The notes beneath the pieces were generated by a model. That model did no database searches, was not told the origin of the DNA, and was given only the letters and a program-made list of their open reading frames with translations. Shown here piece after piece: positions 43,245 through 51,027 of a stretch of DNA of 64,000 bases. The number at the start of each line of letters is the position of its first letter. The first letter of the stretch is position 1. Position numbers and translations under genes: made by a program. This DNA comes from JACVRW01 sp963728495 (GTDB lineage: Bacteria > Actinomycetota > Thermoleophilia > Solirubrobacterales > Thermoleophilaceae): positions 124,001-188,000 of the forward strand of contig CAVSKI010000011.1 of the NCBI GenBank assembly GCA_963728495.1, in the 5' to 3' direction.

Positions 43245-43586
43245 ATGCCTGCCCAAGACCGCTTGAGGCTTGCGCGAGATTCCTACGGCGCATACGAGTC
43301 CGGCGACCGTCGCATCATCGAGGAGCTTCTGAGCGACGACTTCACCTTCTACAGCCCTCCGGACCCCGGGATCGATCGCGCGACGTACTTCGAGCGCTGC
43401 TGGCCGAACTCCGAGCTGATCGAGTCCTTCGACTTCAAGCGTCTAGTCGACGCCGGCGATGAGGTCGTCGTGACCTACGAAAGCACGAAGACCGACGGGA
43501 AGCGGTTTCGCAACACCGAGGTCCTCACCTTCGAAGGCGACAAGATCTGTAAGGCGGAGGTCTACTTCGGCTGGGACCTCGAGTAA
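43245..43586 (+). CDS. SnoaL-like (NTF2-fold) protein
   Basis: A 113-residue NTF2-fold protein. It has the N-terminal helix pattern RDSYGAYESGDRRIIEELLS, then DDFTFYSPPDPGIDRATYFE, and ends in the strand pair EVLTFEGDKICKAEVYFGWD. Such small SnoaL-like proteins include ketosteroid-isomerase-like enzymes and binding proteins. The ATG has AGAGAGAGG upstream. Its stop lies 6 nt from the stop of the convergent dehydrogenase gene. Confidence 0.8.
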   Translation: MPAQDRLRLARDSYGAYESGDRRIIEELLSDDFTFYSPPDPGIDRATYFERCWPNSELIESFDFKRLVDAGDEVVVTYESTKTDGKRFRNTEVLTFEGDKICKAEVYFGWDLE

Positions 43587-43592
43587 ATCGCG

Positions 43593-44648
43593 CTAGCCGA
43601 GCGCGCTCTCCAGCGCCACCGTGACCGTCTCCGTGGTGGCGCGGCCACCGAGATCGGCGGTGTGGTTCGCGGGCGAAGCCAGCGTGCTTTCGATGGCCGA
43701 GTGGAGCGCCGCCGCGGCTTGCGGATGGCCCAGGTGCTCGAGCATCAGCGCGCCCGTCCAGACCTGACCGACCGGGTTGGCGATTCCCTGCCCGGCGATG
43801 TCGGGCGCCGAGCCGTGCACGGGCTCGAACATCGAGGGATGCTCGCGCTCCGGGTTGAGGTTGGCGGCCGGGGCGATCCCGATGCTGCCCGCGATCGCGG
43901 CCGTGAGGTCGCTGAGGATGTCGCCGAAGAGGTTCGAGGCCACGATCACGTCGAGCGACTCCGGCGCACTCACCACGCGCGCGCAGAGCGCGTCGATCAG
44001 CACCCGCTCCACCTCGACCGCGGGATGCTCGGCTGCCACCTCCTCCACGACCTCGTCCCAGAACGGCATCGTGTGGATGATCCCGTTCGACTTCGTGGCC
44101 GACACCAGGCGGCCCTCCCGTTCCTCGGCGAGGCGAAAGGCCTGGCGCGCGATCCGCTCGATCCCGTGCCGAGTGAAGATCGCCTGCTGGGAAGCCAACT
44201 CGCTCGGGTGACCGCGGTACATCCGCCCGCCCACCTCCGAGTACTCGCCCTCCACGTTCTCGCGCACCACCACGATGTCGATCTCGGCGTCACCGGCGAG
44301 CGGGCCGGGGACGCCCGGCATGTGCCGGATCGGGCGCAGGGCCAGGTACTGATCGAAGGTGCGGCGGATCGGGATCAGCAGCCCCCACAGCGAGATGTGG
44401 TCGGGCACCCCTGGCGCCCCAACGGCACCAAGGAAGATCGCGTCGTAGCCGCGGAGGCGATCCAGGCCGTCGGCGGGCATCATCTCGCCGGTCTCCAGGT
44501 AGTGGTCGCAGCCCCAGGGCAGCTCGTCCCATTCGAAGCCAAAGCCGTGGAGGCGCCCTGCCTGCTCGAGCACGCGCTGGGCCGCGGGCACGACCTCGCG
44601 GCCGATGCCGTCGCCCGGCAGAACCGCGACTCGGTGGATGAGCGTCAT
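43593..44648 (-). CDS. isocitrate/isopropylmalate-type dehydrogenase (tartrate dehydrogenase-like)
   Basis: A 351-residue NAD-dependent beta-decarboxylating dehydrogenase. Family landmarks are VAVLPGDGIGREVVPAAQRV, LGAVGAPGVPDHISLWGLLI, the substrate-binding region IRRTFDQYLALRPIRHMPGV, VRENVEGEYSEVGG, the Lys-Asp pair in SATKSNG and DALCARVV, and SNLFGDILSDLTAAIAG. The text GCDHYLETGEMMP and the ISLWGLLIPIRR segment are closer to the tartrate dehydrogenase/decarboxylase group than to LeuB. The exact substrate remains open. A TATTCT box on the minus strand (44658-44663) suits a leaderless start. Confidence 0.85.
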   Translation of the reverse strand: MTLIHRVAVLPGDGIGREVVPAAQRVLEQAGRLHGFGFEWDELPWGCDHYLETGEMMPADGLDRLRGYDAIFLGAVGAPGVPDHISLWGLLIPIRRTFDQYLALRPIRHMPGVPGPLAGDAEIDIVVVRENVEGEYSEVGGRMYRGHPSELASQQAIFTRHGIERIARQAFRLAEEREGRLVSATKSNGIIHTMPFWDEVVEEVAAEHPAVEVERVLIDALCARVVSAPESLDVIVASNLFGDILSDLTAAIAGSIGIAPAANLNPEREHPSMFEPVHGSAPDIAGQGIANPVGQVWTGALMLEHLGHPQAAAALHSAIESTLASPANHTADLGGRATTETVTVALESALG

Positions 44649-44693
44649 GGGCGAGCGAGAATACGGCTACCACGGCTCCCGTAGCCTGCGGGC

Positions 44694-45074
44694 ATGTCTG
44701 AACGCGAAAAGCCCACGGTCGAGGTTCCCGCCGGCGAGTCTCCGTCCTACCAGCTCGAACTCGAGGACATCGACGTCGGCGAGGGCGACGAGGCGGTGGC
44801 CGGTCGCCAGGTGGAGGTGCACTACGTTGGCGTCTCGTGGTCCTCGGGCGAGCAGTTCGATGCGTCGTGGGATCGCGGAAAGACGTTCAAGTTCAAGCTC
44901 GGCAAGGGCCAGGTGATCGCCGGCTGGGACCAGGGCGTTGCGGGCATGCGGGCGGGCGGCCGGCGCCGCATCACGATCCCGCCGGACCTGGCCTATGGCA
45001 AGCGCGGCGCCGGCGGCGTGATCGGCCCCGACGAGACGCTCGTGTTCGTCGTGGACCTGCTCGGCGTCCGCTGA
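44694..45074 (+). CDS. FKBP-type peptidyl-prolyl cis-trans isomerase
   Basis: A 126-residue single-domain FKBP. The fold motifs VEVHYVGVSWSSGEQFDASW, FKLGKGQVIAGWDQGVAGMR, GGRRRITIPPDLAYGKRGAG and DETLVFVVDLLGVR are complete. No signal peptide is present, so it is cytoplasmic. TAGCCT at 44682-44687 ends 6 nt before the ATG, another leaderless-type promoter, back to back with that of the dehydrogenase. Confidence 0.92.
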   Translation: MSEREKPTVEVPAGESPSYQLELEDIDVGEGDEAVAGRQVEVHYVGVSWSSGEQFDASWDRGKTFKFKLGKGQVIAGWDQGVAGMRAGGRRRITIPPDLAYGKRGAGGVIGPDETLVFVVDLLGVR

Positions 45075-45103
45075 GATGCTCGAGGTCGAGCCGACATCTG
45101 AGC

Positions 45104-45550
45104 TCAGGCGGGTGGCCCGTGAATGTCGTCGACCCAGTGCACCGGTTCCGGGTCGGGCTCGATGTCGGGGAGGTCGAGGTTCACGACAACCGGCTCCTGG
45201 CCGCTGCGGACGATCACGCAGGACAGCGGCTCGTCCGGGCTGGCATTGATCTCCTGGTGGGGCGCGAACGGGGCGACGTAGATGAAGTCGCCCGGATCGG
45301 CCTCGGCGACGTACTCGAGTCGTTCGCCCCAACGCATCCGCGCCCGGCCTCTGACCACGTAGATCACGCTCTCGACCGGCCCGTGGTGATGAGGTCCGGT
45401 CTTCGCGTCGGGTTCGATGACCACGGTGCCGGCCCATAGCTTCTCGGCCCCGGCGCGGGCCGCGGTGATCGCCGCGGCCCTGCTCATGCCCGGCGTCTGC
45501 GGAGTGTTGGGATCGAGCTCGCTCCCGCGCACCACGCGTACGCCGTGCAT
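45104..45550 (-). CDS. cupin domain protein
   Basis: A 148-residue single cupin. The first cupin motif is GPHHHGPVESVIYVVRGRARM (metal ligands His-His-His and Glu) and the second is DFIYVAPFAPHQEINAS. It lies one base downstream of the aldo/keto reductase gene on the same strand, so they are co-transcribed and may act on the same small molecule. The substrate cannot be inferred. Confidence 0.85.
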   Translation of the reverse strand: MHGVRVVRGSELDPNTPQTPGMSRAAAITAARAGAEKLWAGTVVIEPDAKTGPHHHGPVESVIYVVRGRARMRWGERLEYVAEADPGDFIYVAPFAPHQEINASPDEPLSCVIVRSGQEPVVVNLDLPDIEPDPEPVHWVDDIHGPPA

Positions 45551-45551
45551 G

Positions 45552-46394
45552 TCAGGGTCTCACGAAGGTGTCGGGGTCGGGGCCGGTGCGCTCCCCGACG
45601 TCGAGGCTCTCGATCTCTGACATCTCGTCGTCGCTCAGCTCGAAGTCGAACACATGCAGGTTCTGCTGGATCCGGTCGGGGGTGACCGACTTCGGGATCA
45701 CCACGTTGCCGAGCTGGATGTGCCAGCGCAGCACGACCTGTCCCGGCGTCCGCTCTTGGGCCTCGGCGATGCTCGTGATCACCGGGTCGTCGAGCACCTC
45801 GCCCTGGGCCAGGGGGCTCCACGCCTCGGTGACCACGCCCAGGTCCGCGTGCGTCCGGCGTAGCCCCTGCTGCCCGAGCCGGGGATGCAGCTCAACCTGG
45901 TTGATGCTCGGCGTGACGCCGGTCTCCTGGACCAGGCGCTCGAGATGGGCGGGCTGGAAGTTCGACACGCCGATCGAACGCACGAGGCCCTGCTCCTGGG
46001 CCTCGATGAAGGCCTTCCAGGTCTCGACGTAGCGGTCCTGGGAGGGCACCGGCCAGTGAATGAGGTAGAGGTCGACGTAGTCCATCTCCAGCCGATCGAG
46101 GCTGGCGCGCAGCGCTCGCGTCGCCTGCTCATAGCCATGGTCGTCGTTGGAGCACTTGGTGGTGATGAACACGTCACCCCGGTCGAGCCCCGAGGCATGC
46201 AGAGCCTGTCCGACACCCGCCTCGTTCTCGTACGCCGCGGCCGTATCGACGTGGCGATAGCCGGTGGCCAGCGCCTTGTCGACCACGGCGGCCGTGTCCT
46301 CGGGCGGCACCTGGAACACGCCGAAGCCCATCTGCGGGATCTCTGCCCCGTCCCGGAGGGTTACGACAGGGACGCTCTCAGTCGAAAAGCTCAT
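45552..46394 (-). CDS. aldo/keto reductase
   Basis: A 280-residue NADPH-dependent aldo/keto reductase of the 2,5-diketo-gluconate reductase type. Signatures: GYRHVDTAAAYENEAGVGQA with the catalytic Asp and Tyr, VFITTKCSNDDHG with the catalytic Lys, DLYLIHWPVP with the catalytic His, SIGVSNFQPAHLERL, and NQVELHP. The cofactor-binding tail VIPKSVTPDRIQQNL is present. It forms an operon with the cupin gene. Confidence 0.92.
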   Translation of the reverse strand: MSFSTESVPVVTLRDGAEIPQMGFGVFQVPPEDTAAVVDKALATGYRHVDTAAAYENEAGVGQALHASGLDRGDVFITTKCSNDDHGYEQATRALRASLDRLEMDYVDLYLIHWPVPSQDRYVETWKAFIEAQEQGLVRSIGVSNFQPAHLERLVQETGVTPSINQVELHPRLGQQGLRRTHADLGVVTEAWSPLAQGEVLDDPVITSIAEAQERTPGQVVLRWHIQLGNVVIPKSVTPDRIQQNLHVFDFELSDDEMSEIESLDVGERTGPDPDTFVRP

Positions 46395-46476
46395 GCCAGA
46401 AGCGTTGCCCTCGGCTGTGGACTGTCAAACGCGCCGAGCCGCATCGTGGCGCTCAGATTCTGTTATCAGGAACCCG

Positions 46477-47373
46477 ATGGACCAGCGAATTCAGCTGCGC
46501 GCACGCGGGCCCTACTCGCTCGCGGCGAGCGCTCGCTTCCTCGAGGGCTTCGCGCCGGCGAGCCACGAGGGCGCGCGCGAGGACGGTCACCTGCACCTCG
46601 CCTTCTGCGTCGAGCGTGGGTGGGCTCCCGTGGGAGCGTGTCTGCGTGAGACTCCGGCCGGCGTTGCGGCCACGGTCTACGGCCCGGCCGATCGCCAGAC
46701 GGTGAGGGAGCAGCTGGCGCGAATCCTGTCGCTCGACATCGACGGAACGCGGTTCGCGGCCATCGGCGAGCGCGACCCCGTGATCGGGCGGCTGCAAAGA
46801 CGCCACCCCGGCCTCAGGCCGGTCGGATTCTTCTCGCCCTACGAGGCCGCCGCCTGGGCGCTGATCGGCCAGCGGGTGCGGATCGCGCAGGCGGCGCGGG
46901 TCAAGCAAAGGATGGCCGCCGAGCTGGGCCATGAGGTCGACATCCACGGCGACCGGCAGTTCGCCTTCCCCGATCCGGCCCGCCTGCACCGGTTGGAGAG
47001 CCTGCGCGGGCTGACGGCGCGCAAGGCCGGCTACCTGAGGGCGCTCGCGCAGGCTGCGCAGGAGGGTGTGCTCGACGCGGGCGCGCTGCGGGCGCTGCCG
47101 GCGGACCAGGCGCTCGACCGGCTCGAGGGACTGCCTGGTATCGGCCCCTTCTCCGCGCAGCTGATCCTGGTGCGTGGCGCCGGCGAGCCCGATTTTCTTC
47201 CCGCGAGCGAGCCGCGCCTGGCGCGCGCAGTGGCCCTGGCCTACGGACTCGACGCGGCCCCGAGTGGCCCGGGGCTCGAGCAGTTGGCGGCCAACTGGCG
47301 GCCCTATCGGAGCTGGGTGAGCTTTCTGCTGCGTGTGTTCCTGGAAGAGCAAACCGTCGGAACTCGCAACTAA
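46477..47373 (+). CDS. DNA-3-methyladenine glycosylase II-like (AlkA-type HhH-GPD)
   Basis: A 298-residue base-excision glycosylase. The N-terminal AlkA-like beta domain (residues 1-90) precedes the helix-hairpin-helix domain: PYEAAAWALIGQRVRIAQAA, RLEGLPGIGPFSAQLILVRG, then DFLPASEPRL. In family members the segment after the hairpin carries the catalytic Asp (as in PADDL or PASDL); here that position appears to be Glu. Activity may still be possible but is uncertain. The ATG at 46477 gives the normal N-terminus. Confidence 0.82.
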   Translation: MDQRIQLRARGPYSLAASARFLEGFAPASHEGAREDGHLHLAFCVERGWAPVGACLRETPAGVAATVYGPADRQTVREQLARILSLDIDGTRFAAIGERDPVIGRLQRRHPGLRPVGFFSPYEAAAWALIGQRVRIAQAARVKQRMAAELGHEVDIHGDRQFAFPDPARLHRLESLRGLTARKAGYLRALAQAAQEGVLDAGALRALPADQALDRLEGLPGIGPFSAQLILVRGAGEPDFLPASEPRLARAVALAYGLDAAPSGPGLEQLAANWRPYRSWVSFLLRVFLEEQTVGTRN

Positions 47374-47386
47374 GCTGCGCCGACTC

Positions 47387-48922
47387 ATGGCCCAGCCGAC
47401 CAACCAGCGGCTCGTTCTCGTGGCGATGATCTTCGCGGTCGCGATGACCTTCATCGACCAGACGATCGTCGCGATCGCCGTTCCCGAGCTGCAGAAGGAC
47501 CTCTCGCTGTCGGCGACCGGTGTGCAGTGGGTGGTGAACGGCTATCTGCTGTCCCTGTCCGCCCTGTTTGCCTTCGGCGGCCGGCTCGCCGACATTGCCG
47601 GGCACCGCCGCATGGTCGTGATCGGCGTGATCGGCTTTGCCGGCGCCTCTGCGCTCTGCGGTGCCACTCCCACCGGTGACCTGGCCGAGGCGTGGATCAT
47701 CTCGTGGCGGGTGGTGCAGGGTGCGTTCGCCGCCCTCATGTTCCCCGCCGCGCTGGCGATCGTGGTGGCCGCCTTCCCGGTCAGCGAGCGCGGCAAGGCC
47801 ATGGCGATCTTCTTCGCCGTGACCGGCGGTCTCACATCCGTCGGCCCGCTGCTCGGGGGCTACCTGACCGCGGTCGACTGGCGGGCCATTTTCTGGGTCA
47901 ATATTCCCGTGGCCATCATCGCGCTCGTGCTGACGGCGCGCGCCAAGCCGGCCGACGAGCGTCATCCCGCTCCGCTCGACTTCCGCGGTGCCGTTCTGAT
48001 CTCGGGCGGAATGGGGCTCGTCGTGCTCGGCCTCCAGCAGTCGAGCACCTGGGGTTGGGGAGACCCGGCCACCTGGGGATGCATCGGCGTCGGCCTGGTC
48101 CTGCTCGCGGCATTCGTGGCCTACGAGTTGCGCGCGGCCGACCCGCTGATACGGGTGCGGATCTTCAACGACCGCGGCTTCGCCGTCGACAACGTCGTCC
48201 TGTTCCTTCTTTCGATGGCCTTCGTGCCGCTCTTCTTCTTCGCCAGCCTTTACGCACAGCTGTCGCTCGGGCAGAGCGCCTCGGAGACCGGCCTGTATCT
48301 GCTGATCTTCTTCGGGGGCTTTGCCGCCGCGTCGCAGCTCGGGGGTCGCATCCTCGACAGCCGCGGCGCACGCCCCTCCGTCGTTCCAGGCTGTCTGCTG
48401 GCGGCGATCGGGTTCGCGCTCTGGGCCTGGCGGCTGCCCGATCAGGATCTGAACAATCAGTGGTACTTCATCGTCTTGGCCGGCGCGGGGGTGGGCCTGA
48501 TCCTCGGCCCGGTCAGCACCGACGCCGTCAACCGGGCGCCGCGCTCCAGCTACGGCGAGGTCACCGGGATCACTCAAACGGCGCGCAACTTCGGCGCCAG
48601 CCTGGGCATGGCCGTGCTGGGGACGATCCTCATCACCCAGAACACGTCCAACATCGAGTCCTCGCTGGAAGGCGCCGGACTACCCACCGCGCGTGCGGAG
48701 CAGGTGGCCGACGCAGTCAGCCACGCGGGCGAGGGGTCGAGCGGCGAATTCGCGAGCCGGGCAGGGGCCAAGGCAAAGGAGATCTTCGCCGACATCCAGC
48801 ACGACTACGCCCTCTCTTCGCGCGTGGTCTTCTACGGGATGGCCGGCGCGATGCTCCTGTCCTTCGTGGTGGCGCTCGTCGCCATGCCGGCGGGCAAGGT
48901 GGAGCAGACGACGCCGCAGTAG
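47387..48922 (+). CDS. DHA2 family MFS multidrug exporter
   Basis: A 511-residue major facilitator with about 14 membrane helices. Motif D1/C-type sequences typical of DHA2 drug exporters are present: MTFIDQTIVAIAVPELQKDL, GGRLADIAGHRRMVVIG, FPAALAIVVAAFPVSERGKA and TGGLTSVGPLLGGYLTAVDW. A helical insertion near 440-485 lies before the last helix. The substrate is unknown. A TAAGCT box ends 9 nt before the ATG. It follows the glycosylase gene by 13 nt and may be partly co-transcribed. Confidence 0.9.
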   Translation: MAQPTNQRLVLVAMIFAVAMTFIDQTIVAIAVPELQKDLSLSATGVQWVVNGYLLSLSALFAFGGRLADIAGHRRMVVIGVIGFAGASALCGATPTGDLAEAWIISWRVVQGAFAALMFPAALAIVVAAFPVSERGKAMAIFFAVTGGLTSVGPLLGGYLTAVDWRAIFWVNIPVAIIALVLTARAKPADERHPAPLDFRGAVLISGGMGLVVLGLQQSSTWGWGDPATWGCIGVGLVLLAAFVAYELRAADPLIRVRIFNDRGFAVDNVVLFLLSMAFVPLFFFASLYAQLSLGQSASETGLYLLIFFGGFAAASQLGGRILDSRGARPSVVPGCLLAAIGFALWAWRLPDQDLNNQWYFIVLAGAGVGLILGPVSTDAVNRAPRSSYGEVTGITQTARNFGASLGMAVLGTILITQNTSNIESSLEGAGLPTARAEQVADAVSHAGEGSSGEFASRAGAKAKEIFADIQHDYALSSRVVFYGMAGAMLLSFVVALVAMPAGKVEQTTPQ

Positions 48923-48931
48923 CCTGCGGCG

Positions 48932-49291
48932 ATGCCCGAGCTGATCGAGGACCCCGTGCGCGTTGAGGCCGCGGGCGAGCCGCCCAAGCTGATCGACGAG
49001 TTCGCCGGGCGGGCGAGCAACGGCGAGGAGCGTGTGAGCGTCGCGCGCATGCGCTCGCCGGCGGGCTGGAGCGAGCCCGGTCAGCGACCCGAGTTCGACG
49101 AGTACACGGTGGTGCTGGCCGGCGCACTGCACGTCGAGACCGAGGACGGCGAGCTCGAGGTCCCGGCGGGCAAGGCGATTCTCACGCGCGCCGGCGAGTG
49201 GGTGCGCTATTCCACCCCCGGGGGCGCGGAGTACGTGGCCGTATGCCTGCCCGCCTTCTCGCCGGACAGCGTCCACCGCGACGACCAGTAG
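48932..49291 (+). CDS. cupin-like protein
   Basis: A 119-residue protein with a cupin barrel: PEFDEYTVVLAGALHVETED with Glu in place of the usual first His pair, and VPAGKAILTRAGEWVRYSTP. The reduced number of histidines suggests weak or no metal binding. It starts 9 nt after the MFS stop and is probably in the same transcript. No substrate can be assigned. Confidence 0.75.
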   Translation: MPELIEDPVRVEAAGEPPKLIDEFAGRASNGEERVSVARMRSPAGWSEPGQRPEFDEYTVVLAGALHVETEDGELEVPAGKAILTRAGEWVRYSTPGGAEYVAVCLPAFSPDSVHRDDQ

Positions 49292-49326
49292 AGCTGTCAC
49301 AGGCGCGCGGGCCTTCTCGCCTCAGG

Positions 49327-49475
49327 GGTACCAAGGGCCGGGTCTTCGGCGCATTGGCACTCGACATCCGCGACGAGCAGGTGCAAGCCTGCGCTCGGTG
49401 GTCAACCCGGACAAGCTCCGGCACCTGGGCGACGTGGGTGACATGCGCGCGATTCTGGAGGCCCGCGACCGCTAA
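49327..49475 (+). pseudogene. C-terminal remnant of an ECF-type sigma factor
   Basis: Only the last 45 or so residues of a protein remain, in two frames: GRVFGALALDIRDEQVQA, then after a 1-nt shift near 49391 LRSVVNPDKLRHLGDVGDMR, ending at the TAA at 49473. The Arg-Ser-Val-Val-Asn-Pro-Asp-Lys-Leu-x-His-Leu text is the usual end of SigJ/ECF41-like sigma factors, which carry a SnoaL-like C-terminal domain. The rest of the gene is absent: the cupin gene ends only 35 nt upstream. This looks like a deletion scar. Confidence 0.6.
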
Positions 49476-49486
49476 CGTCGGCCCAC

Positions 49487-50428
49487 GTGAGTCGTTCCCG
49501 GGTGGCTGCGCTGTACGCCCTGCTGGCCGTGATTTGGTCCAGCACCTGGGTGACGATCAAGATCGGGCTCGAGGACTGTCCGCCCCTGCTCGGCGCGGGC
49601 ATCCGCTTTGGCGTCGCCGGCCTGCTCCTGCTGGGCATAACGGCCGTGCGGCGTCGTTCGCTGCGTACCGATCCGCTGCTTGCCGCCACGCTCGCGCTGC
49701 TGCCCTTCGCCTTCGCCTACGGGCTGGTCTATTGGGGCGAGCAGTACATCCCCTCGGGCCTGGCCGCGGTCCTCTTCGGAATCATGCCGCTCTACACCGC
49801 CCTGCTCGGCTCGGTCCTACTGCCCGACGAGCCGCTGCGCGCACGCCTGGTGGTTGGCATCCTGGTGGCGATCGGGGGCCTGGCGCTCGCCTTCGCCGAG
49901 AGCGCCGACTCGGGCCACCCAGAGCTGGCGCTGGCCGGCGCAGCGGCACTGGCACTGTCACCGATCGGGGCGGCGCTGGGCAACATCAGCCAGAAGCTGC
50001 GCGCAGGCGGCCTGGACGCGGTCGCGCTCAACGGCTGGGCGATGCTGGGCGGAGGCCTTGCCCTGCTGGCGGTCTCGGGGCTGGGGGAGGACTGGAGCGA
50101 GCTTGCGCTGACCCCCGAGGCGCTCGGGTCGATCGCCTACCTCGCGGTGGCCGGTTCTGCGGTGACCTTCGTCGGTCTGACCGTCCTGCTGCGCCACATC
50201 AGCGCCCAGGCGATGTCCTTCCTGGCCCTGCTGCTGCCGTTCGGAGCGCTCGTGTTCGGCGCCGTGCTCTACGGCGAGGACATCACCGCGCGGGCCCTGG
50301 GCGGGGCCGCGTTGGTGGGCGCCGGACTGCTGGTGGCGCAGGCTGCACGCCGGTCCGGAGCCAAGGATGAACCGCTAGACTCGCCAGCCGGCGTCCGCGA
50401 ATCGAGGGACGCCGTCTCTGTGCCATGA
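49487..50428 (+). CDS. EamA/DMT family transporter
   Basis: A 313-residue protein with ten membrane helices in two EamA repeats (LLAVIWSSTWVTIKIGLEDC in helix 1; ALLLPFGALVFGAVLYGEDI in helix 9). Such permeases export small metabolites. The GTG start has TAACGT 9 nt upstream, so a leaderless transcript is possible. The C-terminal 25 residues are cytoplasmic, and the rplU promoter lies inside this coding end. Confidence 0.88.
   Translation: MSRSRVAALYALLAVIWSSTWVTIKIGLEDCPPLLGAGIRFGVAGLLLLGITAVRRRSLRTDPLLAATLALLPFAFAYGLVYWGEQYIPSGLAAVLFGIMPLYTALLGSVLLPDEPLRARLVVGILVAIGGLALAFAESADSGHPELALAGAAALALSPIGAALGNISQKLRAGGLDAVALNGWAMLGGGLALLAVSGLGEDWSELALTPEALGSIAYLAVAGSAVTFVGLTVLLRHISAQAMSFLALLLPFGALVFGAVLYGEDITARALGGAALVGAGLLVAQAARRSGAKDEPLDSPAGVRESRDAVSVP
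50376..50424 (+). promoter_or_regulatory. promoter -10 and leader of rplU
   Basis: TAGACT (50376-50381) is identical to the -10 boxes of clpP and mreB. It is followed by a leader of about 36 nt before the rplU ATG. The leader can fold a short hairpin (GGCGTCC / GGGACGCC), in the position where ribosomal protein leaders often serve autoregulation. It overlaps the 3' end of the upstream transporter gene. Confidence 0.5.
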
Positions 50429-50781
50429 GCTACGTAATCGTAAGAGTGGGCGGCAAGCAGTACCGCGTCGAGAAGGGCGATTCGATCGTCGTTGATCGCA
50501 TGCGCGCCGACGAGGGCGACAAGGTCGACCTCGAGCCGCTCATGTACGCCGACGGCGACAAGTCCGTGCTCGACCCGGGCGACCTCGGCAAGGTCAAGGT
50601 CCGGGCCACTGTCACCGGTCACGAGCGGGGCAAGAAGATCCACGGGCTGAAGTTCAAGCCCAAGCGCGGATACAAGCGCCGCTACGGCCACCGTCAGGAT
50701 CTGACCCGCCTCGAGATCGCCGACATCAAGGTGGGCGCGGCGAAGCGGTCGGCCAAGAAGGAGGACTCGGATGGCTCATAA
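50425..50781 (+). CDS. rplU: 50S ribosomal protein L21
   Basis: A 118-residue L21. It begins YVIVRVGGKQYRVEKGDSIV and contains the C-terminal signature KKIHGLKFKPKRGYKRRYGHRQ in segments. It binds 23S rRNA. The rpmA gene overlaps its end by 11 nt, the usual rplU-rpmA-obgE order. Confidence 0.95.
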   Translation: MSYVIVRVGGKQYRVEKGDSIVVDRMRADEGDKVDLEPLMYADGDKSVLDPGDLGKVKVRATVTGHERGKKIHGLKFKPKRGYKRRYGHRQDLTRLEIADIKVGAAKRSAKKEDSDGS

Positions 50782-51025
50782 GAAGGGCCTCGGATCGAGC
50801 CGCAACGGTCGCGACTCGAACGCCAAGCGCCTCGGCGTCAAGGTGTTCGCCGGCCAGACCGTCACCGGTGGCGAGATCATCGTGCGCCAGCGCGGCACGC
50901 GCTTCAAGCCGGGCGACGGCGTCGGTCTCGGCAGGGACCACACGATCTTCGCCAAGCGTCCCGGCACCGTGCAGTTCGCCTCCGGCCATCGCGGCCGCGT
51001 GATCTCGGTCGAACCGACGGAGTAG
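50771..51025 (+). CDS. rpmA: 50S ribosomal protein L27
   Basis: An 84-residue L27. Its N-terminus AHKKGLGSSRNGRDSNAKRL is directly the mature form, without the cleaved extension found in Firmicutes. GGEIIVRQRGTRFKPGDGVG follows. It sits at the peptidyl transferase centre. The next gene begins 3 nt after its stop. Confidence 0.95.
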   Translation: MAHKKGLGSSRNGRDSNAKRLGVKVFAGQTVTGGEIIVRQRGTRFKPGDGVGLGRDHTIFAKRPGTVQFASGHRGRVISVEPTE

Positions 51026-51027
51026 CC

